A stretch of DNA of 64,000 nt from Anaerolineales bacterium (lineage in GTDB: Bacteria; Chloroflexota; Anaerolineae; Anaerolineales; Villigracilaceae): the NCBI GenBank assembly GCA_020060625.1, contig JAGUZU010000057.1:1-64000 (forward strand), given 5' to 3'. The notes under the pieces are model-generated. The model was not told the origin of the DNA, did no database searches, and worked only from the letters and a program-made list of their open reading frames with translations. This document shows positions 36,980 to 45,450 of this stretch, piece by piece (the first letter of the stretch is position 1; each line of letters starts with the position of its first letter). A program made the position numbers and the translations under genes.

Positions 36980-38488
36980 ATGAAAGAGACCTATCCTTCG
37001 AAAGCCCAGTTTAATGATTTTGATTTCCGCGAACTGCCCATTGGGGTCTATATGACTTCCCTGGATGGGCAGTTTATTGTTGCCAATCGGGCGATGCGTC
37101 AGATGTTGAAGTTGCCGCTGGCAGGCGACCTGGATGCGAATATTACACAGTTTTATGCCAACCCGGAAGACCGGGAGGCGGCGATTCAAGCGGCGGTCAA
37201 ACTTGCGAAACAAGGCAAAAATGTCGAGCGCGGGATATTATTCCTGAGGGTTGGGGAACGGGAATTATACGTCGAGGATTACTGCAAGATCCTTCAGGAT
37301 GACAATGGACAGGCGACTGGTTTTGTGGGTTGTATGGTGGATATCACAAACGATTATGAGACGAAGCAACATGAGAAGGAATTGCAGGAAAGGGTCGAAG
37401 AGCTTCGTTTTGATATTGGACGGATACTGCACGCAAACACGACCACGTTGATGATGGTCAAGCAGACGTTGGATGCGGTGGCGGAGGCTTTTGAACCCAA
37501 ACCGTACCGGGATATGGCTGTCCCGCAGGCGGAGGAAGTGGAGTCTATTCTTACAGAACAGGGCAATTTACTGGCAAGCGCCATTGATCGTCTCCTTCAG
37601 AGTGCCGATGAGGCGCGGCGACTTAAGGCGCTGCCTGAAAACCACTGGGCTAAATTACAGGGATTTTCGGATTTTTTGCGCGAATATAAGGAACGGATTC
37701 CGACTCCAGAACTATATCCTGTTACATTGAGAAAACTTGCCAATGAAGTGGGACAAATTCATGCAGCAATTGCTCCTGGACATCTTTCACGCGAATCAGT
37801 GCGCGAACTGCAAAATTCGGCATGGCATCTGGAGCGATTGACCAATCTGATTGAAGTGCTTGAAACACGCGCGGCGGTGATTCAAATGGATTACACCATT
37901 CACAGCCTGCGCGAATTCATTACCACAGACAAGCGTGAGGATATTCCGCGGAAAAACATGAGCGTCAAAGCGTTGATCGAGGAGTGCGCCCGGCGAATGG
38001 CAGAATACGCACGCAGCCTCAAAATTGACATTGACCACAAGGAAGTGGAGGATGCGGACGTAAATGTTGTTGAGCAGGATATGATACGCGCCTTGAATAA
38101 CCTCCTGCACAACGCCATTAAATATTCCTGGCGGCGTGACCCCGAACGAACAAAGCCTGCCTGGGTGTCTGTGCGCGCAAATGTAGTGGGTGGGCAGGTA
38201 CACATTGAATTCGAGAATTGGGGCGTGCCGGTCAAACGCGAAGAGATCGAGACGGGCAAGATTTTCGAACTCGGCTATCGAGGGGAATTATCCAAGGATC
38301 GGGGACGCCTTGGTACCGGCATCGGGCTGACGGATGCGCGGCGAGTAGCGGAAGCGCACGGCGGACGTTTGGAGATCGAGAGTCACCCGGCGCTTCGGGT
38401 TACCCGGAACGAAAAGAGCGAGAAATATTACCGCCAACCTTTCCTTACGAAAGTCACGATGATATTGCCTGTAGCAGGCAGGACATAA
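36980..38488 (+). CDS. PAS-containing histidine-kinase-like ATPase with divergent motifs
   Basis: PAS-like LPIGVYMTSLDGQFIVANRAMRQML; N box NNLLHNAIKYS; FENWGVPV in the DxGxG position; GRLGTGIGL. Confidence 0.8.
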   Translation: MKETYPSKAQFNDFDFRELPIGVYMTSLDGQFIVANRAMRQMLKLPLAGDLDANITQFYANPEDREAAIQAAVKLAKQGKNVERGILFLRVGERELYVEDYCKILQDDNGQATGFVGCMVDITNDYETKQHEKELQERVEELRFDIGRILHANTTTLMMVKQTLDAVAEAFEPKPYRDMAVPQAEEVESILTEQGNLLASAIDRLLQSADEARRLKALPENHWAKLQGFSDFLREYKERIPTPELYPVTLRKLANEVGQIHAAIAPGHLSRESVRELQNSAWHLERLTNLIEVLETRAAVIQMDYTIHSLREFITTDKREDIPRKNMSVKALIEECARRMAEYARSLKIDIDHKEVEDADVNVVEQDMIRALNNLLHNAIKYSWRRDPERTKPAWVSVRANVVGGQVHIEFENWGVPVKREEIETGKIFELGYRGELSKDRGRLGTGIGLTDARRVAEAHGGRLEIESHPALRVTRNEKSEKYYRQPFLTKVTMILPVAGRT

Positions 38489-38508
38489 ACCACATTGGGA
38501 GGTACCAC

Positions 38509-39030
38509 GTGAAGATCAAAGTTTTATGGGTGGAAGACAGCGCGCGGCTGGAATTGAGAAAATTGACCGGTCCCATTTATATCAGTGGAAATTACGATAT
38601 GAATTTGGCAGAGGACGCCACAAGCGCGGTCCGTTATTTGCAGTCGAAAGTATATGATGCAGTCGTTCTCGATATGCGTTTGCCGCCCGGGATCGACGAT
38701 TATTGGATCAATATTTATCGCGACAGGGGGGAAGATAAGGCGGATGCGCGGCTCGGTCTGGAGTTGGCAGGTTGGATGTTCAATGGACGAAGCGCCAATG
38801 CTCCTTTCTCCCCGCCAGGCTGGCTCACGCCTTATCATGTAGGTGTCTTCACTGTGGAAAATGATAATTCGGTTCATTCCAAACTCAATGAATTGGGCAT
38901 CAGGGTGTTTCAGCATAAAACCGCCGGACTCGCCGATACAATTCTGATCGATATCATTAAAAGGATTGTGGAACAAGGCGCTGGTCTTGTCCGTGCCGGA
39001 AAAGGAGAATCAGATGGAAATCCCGTTTGA
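38509..39030 (+). CDS. Atypical receiver-domain protein (GTG start)
   Basis: VKIKVLWVEDSARLE, DAVVLDMRLPPG, VGVFTVEND, FQHKTAG; insertion after beta3; ggaggtaccac-GTG. Confidence 0.7.
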   Translation: MKIKVLWVEDSARLELRKLTGPIYISGNYDMNLAEDATSAVRYLQSKVYDAVVLDMRLPPGIDDYWINIYRDRGEDKADARLGLELAGWMFNGRSANAPFSPPGWLTPYHVGVFTVENDNSVHSKLNELGIRVFQHKTAGLADTILIDIIKRIVEQGAGLVRAGKGESDGNPV

Positions 39031-40207
39031 TGGGATTCTGACCCTTTTGATTTTTCTGGTCGGCATACCTGCCCTGGTTTTGCAGTTAATTTCAGCGGCA
39101 GAACGCCGCGCAGCGATGAAGCGGAATGGGTTGGATGTTCAGTTGTTTCTTAAGCGGGCGCTTTATATTATCCTCGTGGGACTGGTATTGCAATTTCTTG
39201 TATCCCATTGGCTGGCGGATGTTGCCGGGATTGGGGAGACGGATAAACGGCTTGTTGAGCAGTTGTTGTGGCTGCTGATTTTTATTCCCCTGTTTTATCT
39301 TGCCATCCGGGTCTCCCGACAAATACCAGAACAATATGGCCGCAGGGAGAAAATCGTAGAAAAATTAACCAATGATGTGCTTGTGGATGCGCGGAGGAAG
39401 ATACGCGTTGGCGGGGCAATTTTTGCTGATCTTGCCAACCTCGGTAAACAATGCGATCCTGGGCAAGAGCGTGAAATGGTAATTGACGCCTTGATGAAAA
39501 TTGTCAAGGATATTACATCCAACATGGACTATAAAGGTGATTCTTTTGAGACGTTGGTTGATGAACTGGTGCATATGCTCGCTTCCGATCCCGAGCCGAG
39601 GGACTTGGTCAATTATGATGCTGCGATAAAAATTCTCACAGCTATTTTATCGGCGCAGTCACACTTGGAAACCGACAACGACAAACAACGCGCCATCCAC
39701 GCCATTAGTAAACTTGGACAGACACTGATTGTTCATTTTAAATCCGTGGAAAGGGATAACATCATCCTTGAATACATCGATTCCCTGGAACTTGCACTGC
39801 CAAAACACGAAATGCTGACGGAAATCAGCCAGGGATTGTTCGAGATCGGCGTATGTGCTGTTAAAGAAGACCATGATTTTGTTTTTGTTGCCGCGCTCGA
39901 CAAAATGACCACGTTTGCCGCGAATTACTCGCCCCTGCCGGATGAATTTGTGACCGACTTGCTCGGTCTTGTGTCCCATTATTGGACACAGGACGGCAGC
40001 CGAAAACAACTCGCGCGGGATAAGTTCAATGAGATCAAAAAGTTTCTCAAGAAACCCATTCTCTCCACTCTGGAGCGGTCAAGACAACACCTGATTTCGA
40101 CCATGTATTTCGATGAGGCGGATAAACTGGCTCAAATGGCGGACGATATTCGACGGGAGGCAGCAACGAAGAAGAAAGGCAAGAGAAAACCCCTCAACAA
40201 AAAATGA
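39014..40207 (+). CDS. Membrane protein with about 3 TM helices and helical cytoplasmic region, unknown function
   Basis: GILTLLIFLVGIPALVLQLI, LYIILVGLVLQFLVSHWL, LLWLLIFIPLFYLAIRV; overlaps preceding gene by 17 nt. Confidence 0.65.
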   Translation: MEIPFDGILTLLIFLVGIPALVLQLISAAERRAAMKRNGLDVQLFLKRALYIILVGLVLQFLVSHWLADVAGIGETDKRLVEQLLWLLIFIPLFYLAIRVSRQIPEQYGRREKIVEKLTNDVLVDARRKIRVGGAIFADLANLGKQCDPGQEREMVIDALMKIVKDITSNMDYKGDSFETLVDELVHMLASDPEPRDLVNYDAAIKILTAILSAQSHLETDNDKQRAIHAISKLGQTLIVHFKSVERDNIILEYIDSLELALPKHEMLTEISQGLFEIGVCAVKEDHDFVFVAALDKMTTFAANYSPLPDEFVTDLLGLVSHYWTQDGSRKQLARDKFNEIKKFLKKPILSTLERSRQHLISTMYFDEADKLAQMADDIRREAATKKKGKRKPLNKK

Positions 40208-40235
40208 GACGACCTTTCGAGTCGTCTCATTTTTT
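40201..40235. terminator. Bidirectional Rho-independent terminator
   Basis: AAATGAGACGAC / GTCGTCTCATTT 12-bp stem followed by T run; between convergent genes. Confidence 0.88.
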
Positions 40236-40236
40236 G

Positions 40237-40428
40237 CTATTGCTCCGGCGTGACGATTGCCATGATGAGATACACCAGCAGCATCGCGCCGTTGAAGGTG
40301 AAGAATCCCAGCACGAACAACAAGCGGACGATGGTGGGGTCAATGTTGAGATAGTCGCCGAGACCCGCGCACACGCCTGCGATCATGCGGTTGGATTTGC
40401 TCCGCGTGAGAGTTTTGTAATCGGTCAT
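40237..40428 (-). CDS. PspC-domain protein
   Basis: LTRSKSNRMIAGVCAGLGDYLNIDPTIVRLLFVLGF. Confidence 0.92.
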   Translation of the reverse strand: MTDYKTLTRSKSNRMIAGVCAGLGDYLNIDPTIVRLLFVLGFFTFNGAMLLVYLIMAIVTPEQ

Positions 40429-40486
40429 GTTAGCTCCTTTCGTTTTGTCCATTTGCTTTACGCAGGTATACGAAAAGGGTTGCGGG

Positions 40487-40864
40487 TTATTTGTATTTTC
40501 GTCCTTCGAGATAATTGGCGATTGCTGCGTACAGTAGAAAGATTCCCAGCGCGATGAACAGCGCTGCCTGCAAGCCGAGCCACCTCAACTGCCATACGCC
40601 GAACCCCGCAAAAACCGTGCCGACCAGACCGTAAAAAATCGCGTTGCGCATATACACTGAGCGGACTCGTTTGGATTGGAACAGGTTTCGCGCAGTGAGC
40701 TGCTCCAATTGATGGACTTCGTCCTCGTGGCGATTTTTGCAGGCAAGCACATCATCCGCAACGGCTGCGCACTCAGAGCAAAGTCCGCGCTGACAGTATT
40801 TGCACACGCCAACGGCGGGGGAGGCGGGGTGGTAGAAGCAGTTCAAATTTTCTCCATTCCACAT
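40487..40864 (-). CDS. B-box-like zinc-binding membrane protein
   Basis: CFYHPASPAVGVCKYCQRGLCSECAAV plus two TM segments. Confidence 0.7.
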   Translation of the reverse strand: MWNGENLNCFYHPASPAVGVCKYCQRGLCSECAAVADDVLACKNRHEDEVHQLEQLTARNLFQSKRVRSVYMRNAIFYGLVGTVFAGFGVWQLRWLGLQAALFIALGIFLLYAAIANYLEGRKYK

Positions 40865-41262
40865 TTGGAGCAGGCGCGGTCATGCAGGGATACAACACCG
40901 CTGCAATGGACACAAGTCCATTTTTGTTTTTCTTCGCGCAGATGTTGAATTGCGCCGACAGCCTTGATTCGGAGCCCATTCTCGATCAAACTGACCTGAT
41001 ACCTCTGCCTGTAACTTTTGTCGAGACGCTTGATGGTGGCACAGGGAAAAGAAAGGCACTCGAAACAATAGCGGATGCCATGATCGAAGACGCAGTCTTT
41101 TATTTTGCATTTCCGACAATGCTCAGGCTTGCTGGCGTCTCTCCCGAGGCAGCCGGGGCAGGGTTTACTCTTTCGGAGATGCGCGTAGCAAACAGCGCAG
41201 GTAATTCCACATGGGGCGAGCAGATGGATTGCAATGGGATCCGTTTTCATGGCTTGTTTCAA
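40843..41262 (-). CDS. DUF3795-like cysteine-rich protein
   Basis: LAPCGITCAVCYAHLRKSKPCPGCLG..CRKCKIKDC..RYCFECLSFPC. Confidence 0.7.
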   Translation of the reverse strand: MKQAMKTDPIAIHLLAPCGITCAVCYAHLRKSKPCPGCLGRDASKPEHCRKCKIKDCVFDHGIRYCFECLSFPCATIKRLDKSYRQRYQVSLIENGLRIKAVGAIQHLREEKQKWTCVHCSGVVSLHDRACSKCGMEKI

Positions 41263-41265
41263 GGT

Positions 41266-41910
41266 TTATACTTTTACCACTGGGTGCCTCAACACCGTCT
41301 TCATTTTATCAGGCGCGGCTTTGCGCGGATCGCTGATGTATATCTCGTGATGCTTGCCATTCGGACCGACGTTGTCCTTCAAGCCATTCTCCGCCATGAA
41401 CTCGCGCATCCGTTCGATGGTGGCAGGCTCAGTGGCATACGGTCCGATGTGCATGGTTTGCACGCATAAACCTTCTTCAAAATGAGCCAGCCGAACTTTG
41501 GAGAGCATCTCGCTATCTCCCTTTTTCTTGCGGACTTGTTCGCGGGCTTCCTTGAAGATTTCCAGCGTAACAACATCCGGCTGTAGGATCATCAGCGTGT
41601 AAAACCAGTTGTCCTTGACGGTGATGTCGAAGAAACCGTCTTCCACCCACCATAATCCTTCCAATGCCATAACCGGATAATCAATTGCATTCGTCTTGCG
41701 TTTCTTGAGCATGAACTTGAGAGTGTAAGACAGGCTGTAAAGCGCCTGTGTCGCTTCGGCAAAGGACGGCGACTTGCCCGGCTCAGAACCTTTTTCGATT
41801 GCGCCATCGATCATCGCAAATTGCAGGTTCGGCGCTTGCGCAGCCTCGACCTTTTTTGCCGAGGGTTGATAGAGATGCTTGTATTGTTTTTTTAGATCCA
41901 GAACTTTCAT
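41266..41910 (-). CDS. GyrI-like small-molecule-binding domain protein
   Basis: LQFAMIDGAIEKGSEPGKSPSFAEATQALYSLSYTLKFM..GLWWVEDGFFD. Confidence 0.8.
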   Translation of the reverse strand: MKVLDLKKQYKHLYQPSAKKVEAAQAPNLQFAMIDGAIEKGSEPGKSPSFAEATQALYSLSYTLKFMLKKRKTNAIDYPVMALEGLWWVEDGFFDITVKDNWFYTLMILQPDVVTLEIFKEAREQVRKKKGDSEMLSKVRLAHFEEGLCVQTMHIGPYATEPATIERMREFMAENGLKDNVGPNGKHHEIYISDPRKAAPDKMKTVLRHPVVKV

Positions 41911-41911
41911 T

Positions 41912-43075
41912 TCAATCTCCTTTTCGGATGACATTTTTTCCATACTTTTCTTGAAGTTCATCCACCACTTCTTGTAACTTGCGGGACTTTTCGCTTCCGA
42001 CGTCCCACAAGCTGAGTTGACGCGCCGGACTTCCGATTCCGCTGACGCCGACTCCGATAAGTCTGACGGCTTGATTCGGCTTGCGGACGGTGTTCATCAA
42101 TTTGACGGCGGCGCGAAAGATCTCATCCTCGTTATCAGTTGAAGTAGGCAATGTGACTTGTCTTGTTAGTGTGGTGAAATCGGGCCAGCGGATTTTCAGT
42201 TTGACGGTTTTGCCCGCCAGATCGTTCCTGCGTAATTGACTCGCCACATCATGCGCCTGCTCACGCAACGTTTTTTCGAGAGTCTTCTGGTCGTGAACGT
42301 CCACGTTGAAGGTGGTTTCCTGGCTGACAGATTTCGTTTCGGATTCGGTGGTGACGGGGCGGTTGTCGATGCCGTGGGCGTGATGCCAGAGATCGCGTCC
42401 GTTTTCGCCGAAGAGGCTGACGAGTTCGCGTTCGGGCCAGTTGGCGATGTCTCCAATGGTGTGAATGCCAAGCTCGACAAGGCGGGCATTTGTTTTCGGT
42501 CCCACACCCCAGAGCATGTCGGCGGGGAGGGGCGCAAGGAATTTAGATTCTTCTCCGGCAGGGACAACGGTGAAGCCGAAGGGCGGCTCGTTCTTTTTCT
42601 TGCTCGATTTTTTACCAACCTCGGTAGCAATCTTCGCCACAAGTTTATTGGATGCAATGCCAACGCTCGAGGGTAGATTCAGCTCGGTTCGTATCGCAGA
42701 TTGCAGGTCCAGTGCGAGGCGGGTTTTGTCCGCTTGAATGTCGGTGATGTCGAGAAAGGCTTCGTCGATGGAAATCTGCTCTATAAGCGGCGTCAGGTTG
42801 TGAAGTTTTTCCATCACCTTTTGAGAATATTCGCTGTAAAGTTTATGCCTGCCGGGTACGATGATGAGACCGCGGCATAAATGCGCGGCTCTGGACATGG
42901 GCATGGCGCTGCGGATGCCAAGCGCGCGGGCGGCATACGAGCACGAAGCGACCACGCCGCGTTCATCGGGCTTGCCGCCAACCGCAAAGGGCTTGCCGCG
43001 CAGTTGCGGATTTTGGATTTCTTCGACCGAACAATAGAAGGCATCGAGGTCAAGGTGCAGAATTGTGCGGGGCAT
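41912..43075 (-). CDS. dinB: DNA polymerase IV (Y-family)
   Basis: ILHLDLDAFYCSVEEIQNPQLRGKPFAVGG, SIDEAFLDITD; start MPRTILH at 43075. Confidence 0.95.
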   Translation of the reverse strand: MPRTILHLDLDAFYCSVEEIQNPQLRGKPFAVGGKPDERGVVASCSYAARALGIRSAMPMSRAAHLCRGLIIVPGRHKLYSEYSQKVMEKLHNLTPLIEQISIDEAFLDITDIQADKTRLALDLQSAIRTELNLPSSVGIASNKLVAKIATEVGKKSSKKKNEPPFGFTVVPAGEESKFLAPLPADMLWGVGPKTNARLVELGIHTIGDIANWPERELVSLFGENGRDLWHHAHGIDNRPVTTESETKSVSQETTFNVDVHDQKTLEKTLREQAHDVASQLRRNDLAGKTVKLKIRWPDFTTLTRQVTLPTSTDNEDEIFRAAVKLMNTVRKPNQAVRLIGVGVSGIGSPARQLSLWDVGSEKSRKLQEVVDELQEKYGKNVIRKGD

Positions 43076-43260
43076 GCTTTCATTATATAGCAGGAGATTT
43101 GGGGCGGTGGAAGGATAGGACAAAAAGACCATGAAATTGCCCTGTTTCAATTGTTGAACATTTGTTAAAGAAAAGTTATACTATACACAGCGTATAGTCA
43201 TAAGGAACTTTTTAGAATTTTTTGCGTCCTTATTTTGTATTTAAGTCGATGGAGGAAGAA

Positions 43261-45348
43261 ATGAAACCTGTATCACGTTTTTTGTCGGCGCTGCTCCTGC
43301 TGGCGATGCTGCTGTCCTTTGCGCCGGGAGGAACTTCCACCGCCAACGCGGCGACCTGTTACTGGGCCCAGTTCATCGCGGATGTGACCGTTCCCGATGG
43401 AACGAATTATGCGCCCGGCACAGCCTTTAAAAAGACCTGGCGTTTGAAGAACATTGGTTCCTGCACATGGAACAGCAATGACGTTTCCCTGATCTTCGAC
43501 AGCGGCGAACGGATGGGCGCGCCCGCCTCGGTTGCCCTGCCCATTTCTGTCAGCCCGGGACAGACGGTTGACATTTCCGTGGATATGACCGCGCCCAGCG
43601 CGGCGGGTCATTATTTTGGGTATTGGAAGTTCAAGAGCAATTCGGGCGGCGTGTTTGGCATCGGCTACACCGCCAACAAGTCGTTCTGGGTCGAGATCAA
43701 CGTCTCTTCCTCCTCCGGCGCTGGTTACGACTTCACCGCCAACGCCGCGTCTGCGACGTGGTCCAGCGGGGCGGGCGCATTGTCCTTCCCCGGCACGGAT
43801 GGAGCCGCCAACGGCTTCGCGTTGAAACTGGATGCGCCCAAACTTGAAAGCGGCATCACGTCTGCGAATGCCGGTTTGCTGTTCGCGCCGAACAACGTTA
43901 CGAACGGATATATCCAAGCCGTGTATCCCGCCTTCCGCGTTCAAAGCGGAGACCGCTTCCAGGCGACCATTGGATGTGAATACGGCGCGACGAACTGCTA
44001 CACCGCCTATCGCCTCGATTACCAGATTGGCACGGGTCCCGTCCGAACCTTCTGGACCTTCCGTGAAAAATACGAAGGTTGGACCTACAACGTCAATCTC
44101 AATCTCAATTCCCTTGCCGGGCAGGACGTGAAGTTCATCCTCGTGATTTCCGCCTACGGTTCTCCGGCAGGCGACCGCGCCTTGTGGGTGAATCCGATCA
44201 TCGCCCGCGTCGGAGGCGGGACAACCGTAACTGCCACGCCGACCGTGACCGGAACGCCGCCCACACCGACGCCCACCAAATCCGTCACGCCCCAGCCCAA
44301 TGCCTGTGACCGCGCGCAATTCATCTCCGACGTCACCGTGCCGGATGGAACCACCTTTGCGCCCGGCTATTCCTTCAGCAAGACCTGGCGTTTGAAGAAC
44401 GTCGGCACCTGCACATGGACGAATTACAGCCTGATCTTTGATTCCGGCGAAAAGATGGGCGGACCCGATTCCGCGCTTATCCCAACCTCGGTTGCTCCGG
44501 GGCAGACGGTGGACATCACCATCCAGTTGACCTCGCCGACCACGGCGGGAACCTATCGCGGTTACTGGAAACTCCAGAGCAATACCGGCGTACCGTTTGG
44601 CATTGGCTCTGCCGGGACAAAATCCTTCTGGGTTGAAATCAAGGTCTCTGGCACGGGAATCGTCCCTGGGACAGCCACACATACAACCACACCCGGCACG
44701 CCCGTCACGCCTGCCACTGCCGTTCCCGGCACAAGTTACGACTTTGTCGCCAACGTCTGCGCGGCGAACTGGTACAGCGGAGCGGGTCAGCTGCCATGCC
44801 CCGGCGCGGACGGCGATTCGAAAGGCTTCGTGCTGATCGCCAACCCATCCCATCTGGAGAACGGCACAACCGACAGCCGCACCGGGTTGATTACCTTCCC
44901 GCAGAACATCAATAACGGCTACATTCAGGGAATTTACCCGACCTATAAAGTGAAGGCTGGCGACAAATTCCGCGCCACCATCGGTTGTGAACATAACGCC
45001 ACATCCTGTTACGTGGTCTTCCGACTCGACTATTCACTCTCCGGCACATCGTCCATCCAGACCTTTTGGGCGTTCGTCGAAAAATATGAAGGCAGTATCT
45101 ACAACGCCGACATCGACCTCACCCCGTTGGCAGGCAAAGACGTGAAGTTTATCCTCACCGTGCTTTCCACCGGCTCGCCCACCGGCGACCGCGCGCTCTG
45201 GACTGCGCCGATGATCTACAATCCAGCCTCTTCGCCGCCAAGCGCAACGCCCACGAATACAACGGAAGCCCCAAGCGCAACGCCAACCGTCACAGAAACC
45301 CCGACGGAAACAGCAACGGCGACTCCAACCGAGACAACCACGCCATAA
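43261..45348 (+). CDS. Secreted protein with two tandem NBR1-Ig-like + beta-domain modules
   Basis: Signal peptide; AQFIADVTVPDGTNYAPGTAFKKTWRLKNIGSCTWN and AQFISDVTVPDGTTFAPGYSFSKTWRLKNVGTCTWT repeats. Confidence 0.85.
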   Translation: MKPVSRFLSALLLLAMLLSFAPGGTSTANAATCYWAQFIADVTVPDGTNYAPGTAFKKTWRLKNIGSCTWNSNDVSLIFDSGERMGAPASVALPISVSPGQTVDISVDMTAPSAAGHYFGYWKFKSNSGGVFGIGYTANKSFWVEINVSSSSGAGYDFTANAASATWSSGAGALSFPGTDGAANGFALKLDAPKLESGITSANAGLLFAPNNVTNGYIQAVYPAFRVQSGDRFQATIGCEYGATNCYTAYRLDYQIGTGPVRTFWTFREKYEGWTYNVNLNLNSLAGQDVKFILVISAYGSPAGDRALWVNPIIARVGGGTTVTATPTVTGTPPTPTPTKSVTPQPNACDRAQFISDVTVPDGTTFAPGYSFSKTWRLKNVGTCTWTNYSLIFDSGEKMGGPDSALIPTSVAPGQTVDITIQLTSPTTAGTYRGYWKLQSNTGVPFGIGSAGTKSFWVEIKVSGTGIVPGTATHTTTPGTPVTPATAVPGTSYDFVANVCAANWYSGAGQLPCPGADGDSKGFVLIANPSHLENGTTDSRTGLITFPQNINNGYIQGIYPTYKVKAGDKFRATIGCEHNATSCYVVFRLDYSLSGTSSIQTFWAFVEKYEGSIYNADIDLTPLAGKDVKFILTVLSTGSPTGDRALWTAPMIYNPASSPPSATPTNTTEAPSATPTVTETPTETATATPTETTTP

Positions 45349-45359
45349 CCCAACCTTCC

Positions 45360-45395
45360 AAAAGTTCCCGTTGTTGAAAGACAGCGGGAACTTTT
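45360..45395 (+). terminator. Rho-independent terminator-like hairpin
   Basis: AAAAGTTCCCG / CGGGAACTTTT 11-bp arms just downstream of the stop at 45348. Confidence 0.7.
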
Positions 45396-45450
45396 ACGTT
45401 GGGGAAACGTCCCTGCCTCATGTAATTCAAATCATGTTTAGGGAGAATGA

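Noticed and set aside
43273-44994. 573-aa minus-strand ORF antisense to the NBR1-Ig gene
   Set aside because: High-GC shadow ORF; the opposite frame has signal peptide and recognisable repeats.
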